A stretch of DNA of 64,000 bases, taken from positions 290,075 to 354,074 of the forward strand of contig MNCI01007588.1 of NCBI GenBank assembly GCA_015680685.1. Direction: 5' to 3'. The DNA comes from Gnetum montanum (lineage: Eukaryota > Streptophyta > Gnetopsida > Gnetales > Gnetaceae). Shown one piece after another: positions 12,301 through 24,478 of this stretch. Positions within the stretch are counted from its first letter, which is position 1, and every line of letters begins with the position of its first letter. Below the pieces are notes generated by a model. The model was not told where the DNA came from. It searched no databases and saw nothing but the letters and a program-made list of their open reading frames with translations. The translations under genes and the position numbers were made by a program.

Positions 12301-14975
12301 AATTATAAGCAAGCATACTACATTTTTTATCTTCTAATACAAGATGTCTTCTTCTCATAGGAGTGATTCTCTGCCCAAGTCTAATGAAGTAAATTAGCAA
12401 GTGCCCTAAAAATATAGAGTGATATATGCTCATCCTAATGAGTATGTACCCAATTTCACCTTTGTCCTTCACTAGGATGAATTATTGTGATGGAAAAACA
12501 TGGAGGGTAACATTGTGTTTCCGCTTGATTGATCCATTCCTATGATGCTCCAACAAACTCTTATGTTGTTGGGCATCCAAGGGCTTGATGCTGAATATGT
12601 TGTTCAAGATAGTGACACCAAGGATTATCATCCCATCGATGCACAATGTCTAAGGGATTGACAACTAAAGCAACACTATGAGTTTGCAAAGGGAACTAAT
12701 CCAATGATTCCCATTTCTAATGTGCAAAAAAGATGGTGGAGAATCCTTCTCTGAAGGTTTTCCATACAAAGAGGCTCCTCTCTTTGACTTTGATGAAGGA
12801 GGTCAAAACTAGAACCTACAGTCCATGATACATAATCCTAGTTAAGGCAAGAATAGAGCTGGTGATAAAGGGGGATCCAAAGAGGAGAGTCATGATAGGG
12901 ATGTAAGTAAGCAACATGATCATGGTTGCAACCACCGAACAGGAGGTGGTAGGCACCATGATGATGCTAGTCCTCTTTCCTGTTCATCTTCGTCATCATA
13001 TTCTTCCTCTTCTGGCTTTGAACATAACTATAGGGGATGCGATCATGATGGAGGTGACTGATGGGACCAAGATGATTGTAGGGACCATTAGGCAAGTCAA
13101 GATCTAGGGCACAAGCATTTAAGAGAGGTCCATCATCACAAATGAAGGGCCAGTAGAAGGCATCATAGGCACCATGGCCACCATAGGGGCCACGATTATG
13201 ATGATCCTTTTCTTGCCACTTGAAGCATGTTGAACATTGCAAAGGAGGTGAGAATTCCTACAAGGCACATAAAGGATAGCCAAATCAAGAGGCTAGACAT
13301 GAACAATATCCCAAAGTTAAAAGGGGAATATAACTCATATCTACAAAACCATCTTCAGGCCTTTCACAATGCATGTGCCTTGCAAAATGTGGAGGATGAT
13401 TGGAAAAAGCTTAAGCTATTCCCAATGGCATATATTAAGGAAGCAAAGAGTTGGTACCAATCCCTAGAACTGAAATCCATCAAATGGTGAAGTACAATGC
13501 TCAAACTATTCAATGAAAAATATCAAACGTGCTCCTGAGTGTCCAACTTGAGGAGGCAAATCTAAGGATGGAAACAAGGGATGCATAAACCCTTCAATAT
13601 AGCCATGGACCAATACTATTCTCTATTGCATAGATTTCCTAGCCATGGTTACTCTCAACAAGAACAACTTCGCCACATCATAGATGGGCTCCAATAAAAA
13701 ATGAGGAGAACTCTTGGAGTCTATGCCCAAGGGAAATTATTAGAGCTAAGAGTCCATTAGATTCAAAGGTTGATTGAACAAGTATAAAAGAAAGAAGGTG
13801 AGTTAAGAAAATAAGAAAGTATAGAAGAAAATAATAGAGACCCTTCCATCAAAAAGAGGGAGGTCCAATTTTGTGATAGTGAGGAGGAGTCATCCCTTGA
13901 TGAGGTGGTGAATAGAAAGACCTTGCCAATCCAAAAATCTATGTCTAAAATGTTGCTCAAGGTAGATAAAATGTAAGATTCATCAAATGAAAAATTCCAA
14001 ACTACTCTAAAAATCACAAAGGAATCAAGAGAGTAGAGTAGTGATCATGATCACAAGAGGCGGAAAGAAGCTGAATGTGCCCACCAAAGGGGTAAGGGCA
14101 AAGTTGCTACAATAGAAGAAGTTGTGAAGACGAAATTAGATAATGATGGTGGATGTGACATCTACCAATATGAACATACTAAAGGATGTTACCCTATCAT
14201 GTCACACTTGTAGGAGTCTAGGGTGTATGCTCTAAATCCTAGATTGGCAAGAAGGAAAGCACCTAGAAGATTATCTTATCCTCAAGGCAATCCAAGGTAC
14301 TTCCATTAACAACAACAAGCTTATTATCCAAGTAGAGCTCTGTTACAACTGTATGAGTAGTACTAGCAATGGCAACACCCATAGTCATGGGGGATGCCAC
14401 CACCAAGGTAACAGTACCCTTATAGGTAACCAAATTCATATGGGTACTATGTTCAACAACCTGTTTTACCGAGTGACTCTTCTAGTCACACCACCTTCCA
14501 ACATTACCACTACCCTATAAAGTATTACAAAACTCATTTTCCATCTACTAGAGGGGAAACCCCACATCCATATTACCTTCCTCATCATTCTAAATATGTT
14601 TCTCCATCCTCAACCTATTTACCACCTACTTCATCAATACAAGAAGAAATTCTGCCTCAGTCGAAACAACACAATGCAATGAGGGATATTAACTTACAAT
14701 CAACTTCTCAATTGAGTGGTTTGAAAAATAGATCACAAAAAAGACCTTTCTTCCAATACAATAGCCCAACTAAACCCTCACATACACCTACAGCTAGCAA
14801 CCTTGCTTCTCCATCTCCCTTTGCATCTAATCCATTTGAGTTCCCTTCAAATCAAACACCTCCCAAAATGCATGCAATCATGTTAACTCATGCAGTAACC
14901 AATTGTATAATGACTAGCCACATTCCCAAGAAACTATTTGATCCTAGAAGTTCCCTCATTTACCTTTAAATCACA
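12301..14975 (+). pseudogene. H3 gag polyprotein, decayed
   Basis: The likely start is near 12343 (MSSSHRSDSLPKSNEV). The N-terminal block resembles the start of H2 gag (VPNFTFVLH, then WKNMEGNIVFP). The capsid core is at 13227-13490: MNNIPKLKGEYNSYLQNHLQ, then FHNACALQNVEDDWKKLKLF, then AKSWYQSLELKSIKW. After it come charged linker sequence and a Tyr/Pro-rich tail (14290-14640), and then an open stretch of 96 codons at 14679-14969. Many stops occur, mostly TAG or TAA where Q is expected. Confidence 0.78.
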
Positions 14976-15719
14976 AGGAATGAGCCTTGCAAGGCTCTTC
15001 TAGATTTAGGTTCTAGTGTTAATCTGATTTCCCATGAGATGTATAAAGCTTAGAACCTACCTTCACTTAAGAAGAGAAACATCTATCTCAAGTTGGCTGA
15101 TCAGTCCATCAGTGTTCCTTTGCAATTGGTGGAGGGCATTGTAACCAAAGTTTGTAAGAGGTCCTACCCCATCGATTTCTTGGTAATTTGAGTGAAAAAT
15201 TGGAAGGGGGACTCCCAATCATTATGGGAAAGACATGGCTAAGCATTGTTAATGTGGGAATGGACATCTAATATCTTTCCCCCAAAATCTCTAAAGAAAA
15301 TGCATTTGAAAATATCAAGAGGAAGAAAGTTTCATGCATCATGTACAAAACTATGTGTAGAAACTATGGGTCATTAATAGTATATCTATCAAAGAATGTA
15401 GTTAGTATGCTGACATATGTAAAATTCAAAAGTGCCTATACATAGCAACTACAAAATAAGAGGACACCCAATGGCTAACAACTAATCTTGGAAGTAGCAC
15501 ACTTTGCATGGAACCTACTGAGTACCTAACATGTGCCTATGTAGAAGGCATGGATGTACTGGAGAAATTTCATCATCGACTCTCTAATAATGCAAATGAT
15601 GATACCTATTGGAGAGAGTTGGAAATTCCTGAAAATTTTAAAGAAAAGTCCCTTGAACTGAAAACTCTACTTGTCAGCATGGAATATGCATTCTTGAAAT
15701 ATGGGAAGTTGTAATAATC
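14976..15719 (+). pseudogene. H3 protease and linker
   Basis: Aspartic protease that matures the polyprotein. CKALLDLGSSVNLISHEMYK (from 14988) is the Athila-type active-site signature and keeps its catalytic Asp. The flap and C-terminal half are broken by stops. An open 68-codon stretch at 15508-15714 (MEPTEYLTCAYVEGMDVLEK) is the protease-RT linker and has a counterpart in H2 near 46530. Confidence 0.75.
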
Positions 15720-16750
15720 AATGAAAATCTTACTCCTAAAGAGAAACAAATGCTGCTAAATGTGGTCAACAAATGGCCAATAGTCTTTGCTTGGTCATAT
15801 CCCAAACTCATAGATATTGATCCTAGGATATGCCAGCATCGTATCTACACTAATCTGGCCATGAAGCCAAAGAGGTAGCCACAATAGTGATTAAACCCCA
15901 AATTGAAGCAAATCATTAAAGACAAAATCAAACAAATCCTCAAGGCAAAGTTTATATCTCCCATTGTAAATAGTGAGTGGGTTAGCCCACTATTGATTGT
16001 GCCAAAGAAAGGTAGCAAGTGGTGGGCTGGCATTGATTTTTGGTTGTTGAATATGACAACATTTAATGATCACTATCCATTTCCATTTGTAGATCAGGTA
16101 TCAGAAACTATATTTAGGCATTGCTATTATAGTTTCTAGATGATTATAATGGCTATAACCAAATCTAGATCATGCTAGAGGATCAAGCCAAAACAACATT
16201 GATAAGTCTCTAATGGACTTTTGCGTATCAAAAGATGCCATTTGGCTTGTGCAATGCCCTTATCACATTCCAATGCCTAGTCTTAAGTATTTTTTAGTAG
16301 CAAAGTGGTAGCAAGGTGAAGTCTTCATGGATGACTTCTCCACCTATGAGGCTACGTTTGAGCAAGCCTTGGACCATCTTGAGAAAGTGCTCAAAAGATG
16401 TATGAAGACTAAGCCTTGGCTCAATTGGTAGAAGAGCCATCTAATGGTCTAAGAAGGCATTGTATTGGGGCATAGAATCTCAAAGGAAAGGATTGAGGTT
16501 GACCCTGAAAAGATTAGGGTCATCCAAGGAATAACTCACCAACCAGAAATTGTTAAAGATGTTTGGTCATTCCTTGGACACACTAGCTACTACTAGTGAT
16601 TTATAGAGAATTTCTCTAAGATCACAAAATTATTATTTGAGTTAACAAAGAAATATGCTTCATTCATCTAGACCAAGGAATGTGAAAAGGCATTCCAAAG
16701 CCTTAAGTAGAAGCTCATAGAGACTCCAATTCTATGAGAACCTAACTAGT
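15720..16750 (+). pseudogene. H3 reverse transcriptase
   Basis: The fingers region is readable at 15903-16139 (ISPIVNSEWVSPLLIVPKKG, then DHYPFPFVDQ). The catalytic loop is VFMDDFSTYE at 16322-16351, with both Asp present. Later landmarks (GHRISKERIEVDPEKI, then SFLGHTSYY) are scattered over frames with stops. The enzyme would copy element RNA to DNA, but the frame is destroyed. Confidence 0.78.
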
Positions 16751-17380
16751 CCAAACATTTTTATATCATGACAAATGCATCAAATTATGTCTTGGGAGCC
16801 ATACTTATGCAAGTTGAAGCATCAAATGTCCATATTACATCCACTACACAAGTCAAAGCATTGTGGGTGCATAGCTAAACTACACCATCACAAAAAAATA
16901 ATTGATGGCAATGGTGTTTACCTTAGAGAAATTTAGGCATTGTGTGCTTCAATACAAAGTGTTTATGCACACATACCATAGTGCAATTTGCTTCCTAATG
17001 AACAAGCCAATGGTAAGCCCCCATGTCATACAGTGGCTGGTGACTTTGCAGGAGTTCGATCTTATGATGGTAGATTGAAAGAAAACTGAGAATGTGGTTG
17101 CTAACCCATCTCGATTATGATGGGACAACAAAGAGAAGGAAAGCCCATTGTCTGATCAGTTTTTTACTAAACTCCTCTTTGCCAGGTTTGTCACTAAATA
17201 ATTGCCACTAAGCCTAAATGGTACGATGGCATTCTCACCTACCTTCTCACTCAAGAAATTCCATAAGAGTTGGACCACTAAAAAAACAACAATTTCTTCA
17301 CTAGGTGAAACACTTCATGGAGATCAATGGGCACCTCTAAAAGGTGTATGTCAATTGCCTAGTTTTTTGGTATGTCTCTG
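16751..17380 (+). pseudogene. H3 RNase H domain and connector
   Basis: The domain that removes RNA from the RNA-DNA hybrid. Fragments recognisable by comparison with H2 are LGAILMQ-type text near 16795, LNYT-TKK-LMAMVFTLEKF at about 16875-16930, and the HVIQWLVTLQEFDLM stretch near 17025-17060. It is broken by several TAG codons. Confidence 0.65.
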
Positions 17381-18480
17381 ATGGTGATCAACTATGTGTT
17401 CTCCAAGATGCTCATGAGGGTCCTTGTCAGAGCCACTATGCTATGAGATGCATATCCATTAAGATCCTAATGGAAGGATATTATTGGCAAACACTTTTTT
17501 GGAATTCTTACTAATTTATCCATTCTCATGAGCGTTTCCAACATGATGGTGAAATGACATCTTGAATGGAGGAACCTGAATATTGAATCCAACCACTGGA
17601 ACACTTTGACATCTATGGAATTAACTTCATGGGTCCCATCACACCCATGTTAAATGAAAAGGCATACATCATAGTCACTATTGACTATTGTACAAAATGG
17701 GCAAAAGTAGCAGCTTTCGTCAACTGTACATCTTCTACTACTGCTCAATTTGTACAATTGAATGTTGTAAATAGGTTTGGTATGCTAGATTAATTTTTTG
17801 ATAATGGAACCCACTTTACAAGCACTACCTTTTGGAAACTTATACAATGCTTTGGGGTTGAGCATGTATCAACAACACCTTATCATCCCGAAGCCAACAA
17901 TCATGATGAGGTTATAAATAGGGAAATCACTAAGATCTTAATAAGAATAGTTAGAAAATATATGAGGGATTGGAGCACAAAACTCAACAATGCCCTCTAG
18001 GCCTACCACTCCACTTGGAAGCTTCCTATAGGCTGCTCTCCCCATGAGCTTGTGTATGGAAAATTGCCAACTCTCCCTATTAAATTTGAGCTCCATACAC
18101 TTTCAACAGCCTGTGACCTTAGCCTTGACTTAATTCTAGTACAAAAGAAAGATTAATGAATCTCAACCTGCTATATGAAAACCAATTGTTGGCCTTATCA
18201 TCTAACAAGTTGCATAAGGCATTTAATAAAAAAAGTTTGACCTTAGAATAAGGAAAGTCAAATTCCAACCAAGAGATAAGGTCCTCTACTAGAACCCACA
18301 CATGTGCCACAATGAACAAAGTTCCAAACACTATGGGAATGCCCTTATATTATTCTTGAAATGTTTCCTTCTAGGGCCATGTTAATCTACAAACCTGATA
18401 GCCAAAACAAAAAGCAACTAGTCAACACATAACAAGTCAAACCTTTTCACAAGCCTAAGCAAGTCAGTGCAACAAATGCC
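17381..18480 (+). pseudogene. H3 integrase
   Basis: Inserts element DNA into the genome. The zinc-binding N-terminal part is poor. The catalytic core shows the first Asp in FDIYGINFMGP (about 17610), the second in DNGTHFTST (about 17802) and the Glu in PEANNHDEVINREITKI (about 17890). The C-terminal part is WSTKLNNAL then AYHSTWKLPIGCSPHELVYG (17970-18060). All three catalytic acids survive, but stops interrupt the frame. The pol C-terminus fades by about 18480. Confidence 0.78.
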
Positions 18481-19226
18481 TTATCAAATGGACAACCATG
18501 CTAAATCTTTCAGATCTCCTCCTTTCAACATAGTTGTGGAGGAGAGGCCATCCATTCTAACTATATAAGTGGATCCTCAATTTTTCATCTTTTTGTTTTG
18601 CACATTTTTGGTTTTATGCCTTATTATTTTTACAATTTTTTTGTTTTACACCTTCTTTATCTTACACCTTTTTGTTTTTACATTATTAATTTTTTCCAAT
18701 TTTTTTGGACAACATCGTTAGTACATTTTATGTCTTAAATATTCTACAATTTCTTGTATATTTTTATTTATTTTGTTGTGATTTTCTTATTGTGTTTTAA
18801 TAATAATGTGCCTTATTGCCAACTAGGTACAATGCAGTTTGCTTGATGTGGGCATGTGCTATCTAGTTATTTAATTATTCATGTTTGGATTTTAGCTTTG
18901 AATTTCATTACTGATAACTAAGACATGGTTTTTTTCATGAAATAGGTAATGAGTCTATGACATCCACCCATCCACAAACTCTATGGTATTTCTTGTTCTA
19001 GAAGTATGGGGTCCTTTTTCATTAATAAAACTTTAACAAACTTGTGACCTTGGTAGTTTCTGAACTTAGAAAGGATTCAAGGGTTTGAACAAGGTGTGAC
19101 TTCAAGGAGACTTGGTACTCTTTGTGCCTTTCTGCTTACTTGGGTGCATGTTTGTTTTCATGGATTTCTTACCATTTCAGGTCCACCAATAATAGGAAGT
19201 TTAATAAGTCTTTACATAGTGTGGTT
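18481..19226 (+). other. H3 3' region, first part
   Basis: Non-coding, T-rich at 18580-18800. The block around 18950-19110 (CATCCACCCATCC, then GTGTGACTTCAAGGAGACTTG) also occurs in H2 (49930-50095) and, reversed, in H4 (60340-60510), so this is a conserved 3' untranslated segment. The copia element interrupts it at 19226. Confidence 0.65.
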
Positions 19227-19707
19227 TGAAGAGTCTAAAGGGCCCTGGATCTATGAACTAAGCTTAAAGGAAATAAAGAACTTTGTTAGAACAAGAAAAC
19301 TCTTGTTAAAATTTCTAACTTCTATATGTCTTCTGTATTATTTCTTTTCTATTATGAATGAATATGTGTTGCTATAATTATATAGGCCTTGACCTCCTAA
19401 GAATAGATTTGGAGAGATAAGTATGAATTTCGGAAACTATGGGTATGATCCTTATCATCATTTTTAAGGATCTTCTTAATATGGAATGTTCTAAACATGG
19501 ATTGGATAAGAATTACATGAATAGGATCTCATATTTAAAATAGATTAATAATCCTTATCATCATATTTAAGGATCTTCGTAATATGGGATATCCTAAATA
19601 TGGATTGGATAAGAATTACATGAATAGGATCTCATCTTATTTAAAATAGATTAATGGATAAGATCTATCTAATTCTATTGTGGAACATCTAGTCATCATA
19701 TTCCACA
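19227..19707 (-). repeat. copia 3' LTR
   Basis: 481 bases, TGTGGAATATG...CTCTTCA on the minus strand. It contains an internal tandem duplication of about 100 bases (roughly 19449-19550 and 19552-19655), also present in the other LTR. Confidence 0.93.
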
Positions 19708-19727
19708 ACACCCCCCTTCCCCCCTCA
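19708..19727 (-). promoter_or_regulatory. copia polypurine tract
   Basis: The minus strand reads GAGGGGGGAAGGGGGGTGT directly before the 3' LTR. It is the plus-strand primer site. Confidence 0.85.
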
Positions 19728-19739
19728 AATGATGGTAAG

Positions 19740-20312
19740 AGGTTCCACTCCTAGGAAGTTTCAAAAAGACTCAAACTTTTCACAGCTCAGAATCTTTGTA
19801 AAGCTGTCTACCATTTGTGCTTTAGTTGCACAATGCTCCATGTTGAGTATGTTATCTTGGATCAAGCTTCTAAGATGGTGATGCTTGATATCTATGTGGT
19901 TGGAATGCTCATGATGAATAGGATTATGAGCCATTTCAATAGCACTTGTGCTATCATAGTATAAGAAAATGGTAGGTTCGAGTGTATATCCCATTTCAGT
20001 GAAGATGGAGTGGATCCAAATGGCCTAAGTAGCAGCATTCGATGCAGCAATGTATTCTGCTTCAATTGTTGAGAGGGCGACTATAGATTACTTCTTTGAT
20101 CCCCATGAGATAAGTGATGGACTGAAGAAGAAACAAAAACTAGAAATTGACTTTCAATCTTTGAGGTCACCTCCCCAATCTACATTAGTGTATCCCCATA
20201 TCTTGAAATTTTTATGTCAACGAAATGTGATCCCAAAATCTGTTGTAGTTCTCTGGTATCGCAATACCCATTTTGCAGCTTTCCAATGTGATTCATATGG
20301 ATCTTGCATGAA
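19740..20312 (-). pseudogene. copia RNase H domain
   Basis: The open stretch 19761-19994 carries YYDSTSAIEMAHNPIHHEHS then HIDIKHHHLRSLI, the classic copia RNase H C-terminal half. The N-terminal half at 20000-20312 is readable with stops. Confidence 0.8.
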
Positions 20313-21250
20313 CTAAGAAAGGTAGTTTACAGCATATTGGATATCTGGACAAGTATTGGAGAAATACATTAAACTACCAATAAGGGATCTATATAGTGAA
20401 AGGTTGACAGAGGGGGATTTTTCATCCTTGGTAAGTTTTTTACCAAGGGTAAGTGGTGTGTTTGAAGGATTACAATTAATCATGCCAAATTTCTCAATTA
20501 AGGATCGGGAAAATTTCATTTGGCATATGGAAATTGATTTTGTTCTTTGGATAACTTGAAAACCCAAAAAGTATGACATCTTCCCTAAATTAGACATTTC
20601 AAATTCCTTTTTCATGGCATTAAGAAAATTATTTCCTAATGCAATTGTAGATGAAAAATAGATTAAATCATCTACATATAAACAAACACAAATAAAATCA
20701 TCTCCAGATACCTTTTTGTATATTGTTGTTTGGGACTAAAGATTAATGAAGCCTTCTTGCATGAAAAATGCATGAATATGTGCATACCATGCACGTGGAG
20801 CTTTCTTGAGCTCCTATAATGCTTTATGGAGCTTGTAAACATGATTTTTTTCCCTTCATCAATGAAGCCCAGTGGTTGTTCCACATAAAATTCTTCATTA
20901 AGAACACCATTGAGAAATGTAGAAGCCACATCCAATTGATAAACCACATAGCCAGCTTGTGTAGCAATGGAAAGAAAGATTCTCACAGATTCCATCTGTG
21001 AAACAGGAGCAAATTTATCATCAAAGTCTCTACCTTGTTGTTGGAGAAAGCCTTTGGCAACTAGGTGAGCATAGAATTTTTTTGTTTCACCATATTGATT
21101 TCTCTTAAGTTTAAATATCCATTTTAAACTGATAACAGGCTTACCAGATGGATGAGGAACTAGGCTCCAAGTGTTGTTTTTATTAATTTGATGTAGCTCT
21201 TTCTCCATGGCATCAATCCAATAGTTATCTTATGCAACTTCGATGACTGT
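20313..21250 (-). pseudogene. copia reverse transcriptase
   Basis: The N-terminal half, 20672-21208, holds NNTWSLVPHPSGKPVISLKW, then HLVAKGFLQQQGRDFDDKFA and VYQLDVASTFLNG. The YVDD catalytic motif (LYVDDLIYF) is at about 20655-20685 in another frame, so a frameshift precedes it. The C-terminal half is at 20313-20615 (MSYFLGFQVIQ, then YRSLIGSLMY). Order and motifs match copia pol. It is not functional as read. Confidence 0.85.
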
Positions 21251-21960
21251 GGATGGTTCCATTAAACCATCATCGCTTCCCCCGACCCCCCCCCCATCCC
21301 CCAATCGACATAAGTAGCGCAAAGAATTCATCATCCATCATAGTGAAAAAAGCATTTTCAAGAGAGTCCATGTCCTGGGTTGATGAAGCAGTGCCTCCAT
21401 GAAAGTGAATTCTTGTCATGCGTTGTGTAAAATTTGTATCCAAAATGTTGGAGGCTAGATGATATTGAGCTAGCCAAGAGGTGGTTGGAATCTGTTGACA
21501 GGTGGACATTGTTAAGGTTGAAGTTGTTATAGATGAAATGATTTGAGAAGGCATTGATGTAGAGGGGTGCCCTTGAAGAGGAAATGAAAGTTGAGGATGG
21601 TATTGCACTAGATGACCATGCCAAGGTTGTGTATGCTGTGGTAATCATTGGTTTATTGCTGCCACAAATCCATGTCCCGAATTAGTAGCAGCAGGCACAT
21701 TTTTGGTAGTAGAAATAGGCATGTTTTTGGCAGCAGTAGCAGGCACGTTTTTGGCAGTAGAAATAGGCACATTTTTGGCAGCAGCAAAAAAATTGAGGAG
21801 AAAAAACATCATGGATGTCCATGCTGCTATTATGTTGAAACATTTCTTCCATGAAATTTACGTCATGTGAATCAACCACATTTTTATCTACAACATCATA
21901 GCACTTGTATGCTTTGGAATTTGCACAATATCCCACAAAAATATATGGTTGTCCTTGTTT
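21251..21960 (-). pseudogene. copia integrase-RT connector, low complexity
   Basis: The linker between integrase and RT, rich in Ser, Thr and His in the readable frames (21270-21648). 21680-21790 is a short degenerate repeat of units like GGCAGTAGAAATAGGCACGT. No conserved domain is expected here. Confidence 0.5.
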
Positions 21961-21969
21961 ATCTAGCTT

Positions 21970-22580
21970 TTATCTTTTTTGTATTGGAATTTGAATGTAG
22001 CATGGTGAACCAAAAATTTTCAAATGAGAGATATTGGGTGGATATCCATTCCATAATTCATATGGATTTTTATTTTGAATTGATCTTGATGACACCCTAT
22101 TTAAAATATATATTGATGTCGCACAAGCTTCTACCAAAAATTTATTCTCCAAACCTAACATTTGAAGTAGAAACCTTGCCATTTCAACCATAGTTCTATT
22201 CTTTCTCTCAACAATACCATTTTTTGAGGTATGAATGATGTGGTTGTTTGATGAATAATCCCACTTTTCTTGCAAAATTCATCAAATTCAATTGATAAAA
22301 ATTCACCACCACAATCTGTCTAAATTTTCTTAATTGAAGTGCCACTTTGATTTTCTACTTCCACCTTGAATTCTTTAAAAAATCCCAATGTTTGATCTTT
22401 TAATTTCATAAAATACCCCCAAGAAAATCTTGAAAAATCATCCACTATGATTAACATATATCGATTTTTACCTAGGCTCAATGTTTGCATGGGATCGCAT
22501 AAATCCATATGAACTAGATCTAATTTTTCTTGAGATCTATGTTCTTTTCTAGGAAATAGTAACCTTGTAATTTTTCCTAG
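21970..22580 (-). pseudogene. copia integrase
   Basis: Two open stretches. 22320-22508 (MDLCDPMQTLSLGKNRYMLI, then VDDFSRFSWGYF) contains the first core Asp region. 21970-22275 has the catalytic Glu context (TSKNGIVERKNRTMVEMAR) followed by the NPYELWNGYPPNISHLKIFG C-terminal signature. A frameshift and stop separate them, and the N-terminal zinc finger is lost in the N run. Confidence 0.85.
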
Positions 22581-22839
22581 NNNNNNNNNNNNNNNNNNNN
22601 NNNNNNNNNNNNNNNNNNNNNNNNNNNNNNNNNNNNNNNNNNNNNNNNNNNNNNNNNNNNNNNNNNNNNNNNNNNNNNNNNNNNNNNNNNNNNNNNNNNN
22701 NNNNNNNNNNNNNNNNNNNNNNNNNNNNNNNNNNNNNNNNNNNNNNNNNNNNNNNNNNNNNNNNNNNNNNNNNNNNNNNNNNNNNNNNNNNNNNNNNNNN
22801 NNNNNNNNNNNNNNNNNNNNNNNNNNNNNNNNNNNNNNN
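22581..22839. other. assembly gap (259 N)
   Basis: Unknown bases inside the copia protease-integrase region. Any reading across it is meaningless. Confidence 0.99.
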
Positions 22840-23060
22840 AATGGTTAACTTCTTCCCATTAGCTATGGTTACCTTTCCATCATATTTTTCCAATCTTGAG
22901 AATAATTTCTTATCCACTGTCATGTGATTGCTACACCCACTATCAACATACCAAATGTTGTTGTTGTTGCTAGCATATGGTACCTTTGTAGAGATCAAGA
23001 GTTGATCTTCCTCCTTTTCAATATAAAATAATTTCTCACCTTTTTGTTGATCTTCATGTT
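22840..23060 (-). pseudogene. copia protease
   Basis: IWYVDSGCSNHMTVDKKLF shows the copia protease active site (DSGCSNH). The start continues from gag; the end lies in the gap. Confidence 0.85.
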
Positions 23061-23967
23061 TTACAATTTCTGCTTTTCCTTTCTTTTCATACTTCTTCCT
23101 TGATCAACATTCAAGAGTATTGTGGGTGTTGGTACCACAAAAATCACAATGCTTACCTTCCTTTGATTGATTTGATCTTCCACGACCACAACCTCTAGAT
23201 CTAGCATGACCGCATCCATGTCCTCTAAACGACGATCCACTTGAGGATCTTTGATGTTGATTTTGATTTTGATTGGATGTCCTCTGAAATTTTGCTTGAA
23301 ATGCATTTGCTGTTGGATCCTCACATTCAGCAATTCTTTGCTCATATGTTCTTAAGCTTCCTACGAGCTCAACCATGGTCATCTTATCAAGATCTCTTAC
23401 TTCTTCAATAGCCATGATGATGGGATCATATCGTCTGGTTACACTTTGAAGAATCTTTTCAACAGCACACCTTTCCTCAAGCGTTTCTTCACAAGATTCA
23501 AGTCCATTTCAAACTTGTTGAAATTGGCTGATGTATTGATCAATACTCTCTAAATCTAGCATGTGCAAAGATTCAAAATCTTTTCTAAAAACTTGTAACT
23601 TAACAATAAAAAATTTTAATGATCCCTTGTATGTAATCTCTAGTGCATACCATGTAGCTTTACTAGTTTGATGCATAACAATTTTGGGAAAGATTGTTAG
23701 ATCTAACCCAAATTGAATGATGAATAATGCCTTTGCATCTTTCTTACGAAGCTCCTTAAATTCATTCTTTTCATCTTCCTTCAAGGCTTGAAATGTTTCT
23801 TGATCAACATCTTGGAATCCATTTTCAACAAGATCCCAAAGATCTTGTGAGATCAAGAATGTCTTCATCTTGATTGCCCAATATTCATAATTCTCTCCGT
23901 TAAAGATAGGAACTTGGAGAGACATGAATCCATGATTTTGGGCCATCCTAGAGAGATTTGTTGTCAA
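23061..23967 (-). pseudogene. copia gag with zinc knuckle
   Basis: Starts at ATG 23967 (MTTNLSRMAQNHGFMSLQVP). VPIFNGENYEYWAIKMKTFL is the N-terminal signature of copia gag, and 23509-23967 is open for 152 codons. The C-terminal part, 23104-23415, has an Arg/Gly/Ser-rich basic tract and a CCHC knuckle CDFCGTNTHNTLEC. A stop and frameshift near 23500 separate the halves. Confidence 0.88.
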
Positions 23968-23977
23968 GAATTTGAGC

Positions 23978-23997
23978 TAACCAACTCCTATACCAAA
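23978..23997 (-). promoter_or_regulatory. copia primer-binding site
   Basis: The minus strand reads TTTGGTATAGGAGTTGG directly inside the 5' LTR. It resembles the initiator-tRNA-Met site (TGGTATCAGAG) with changes. Confidence 0.65.
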
Positions 23998-24478
23998 TGA
24001 AGAGTCTAAAGGACCCTAGATCTACGAACTAAGCTTAAAGGAAATAAATAAATTTGTTAGAACAAGAACACTCTTGTTAAACTTTCTAACTTCTATATGT
24101 CTTTTGTATTATTTCTTTTCTATTATGAATGAATATGTGCTGCTACAATTATATAGGCCTTGATCTCCCAAGAATAGATTTGGAGAGATAAGTATGAATC
24201 TTGGAAATCATGGGGATGATCCTTATCATCATATTTAAGGATCTTCTTAATATGGGATGCCCTAAACATGGATTGGATAATAATTACATGAATAGGATCT
24301 CATCTTTAAAATAGATTAATGATCCTTATCATCATATTTAAGAATCTTCTTAATATGTGATGTCCTAAATGTGGATTAGATAAGAATTACATGAATAAGA
24401 TCTCATCTTATTTAAAATAGATTAATGAATGAGATCTATCTGATTCTATTGTGGAACATCTAGTCATCATATTCCACA
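23998..24478 (-). repeat. copia 5' LTR
   Basis: 481 bases, the same length as the 3' LTR, with the same ends and the same internal tandem duplication. The target duplication TGGTT follows. Confidence 0.93.

Larger units (their letters stand above)
19227..24478 (-). mobile_element. Full-length Ty1/copia LTR retrotransposon in the H3 3' region
   Basis: 5252 bases. LTRs of 481 bases each lie at both ends, with 5-base target duplications TGGTT at 19222-19226 and 24479-24483. Minus-strand order is 5' LTR, primer site, gag, zinc knuckle, protease, integrase, RT, RNase H, purine tract, 3' LTR. Integrase precedes RT, which is diagnostic for copia. LTRs differ at roughly 20 of the first 260 positions by eye, so the insertion is not young. 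An N run hides part of protease-integrase. Confidence 0.93.

Noticed and set aside
18119-18331. Minus-strand ORF in H3 pol
   Set aside because: Shadow of the integrase C-terminal reading on the plus strand.
22549-22998. Open frame of 149 codons across the first gap
   Set aside because: The middle is N; only the protease end is real and is annotated separately.
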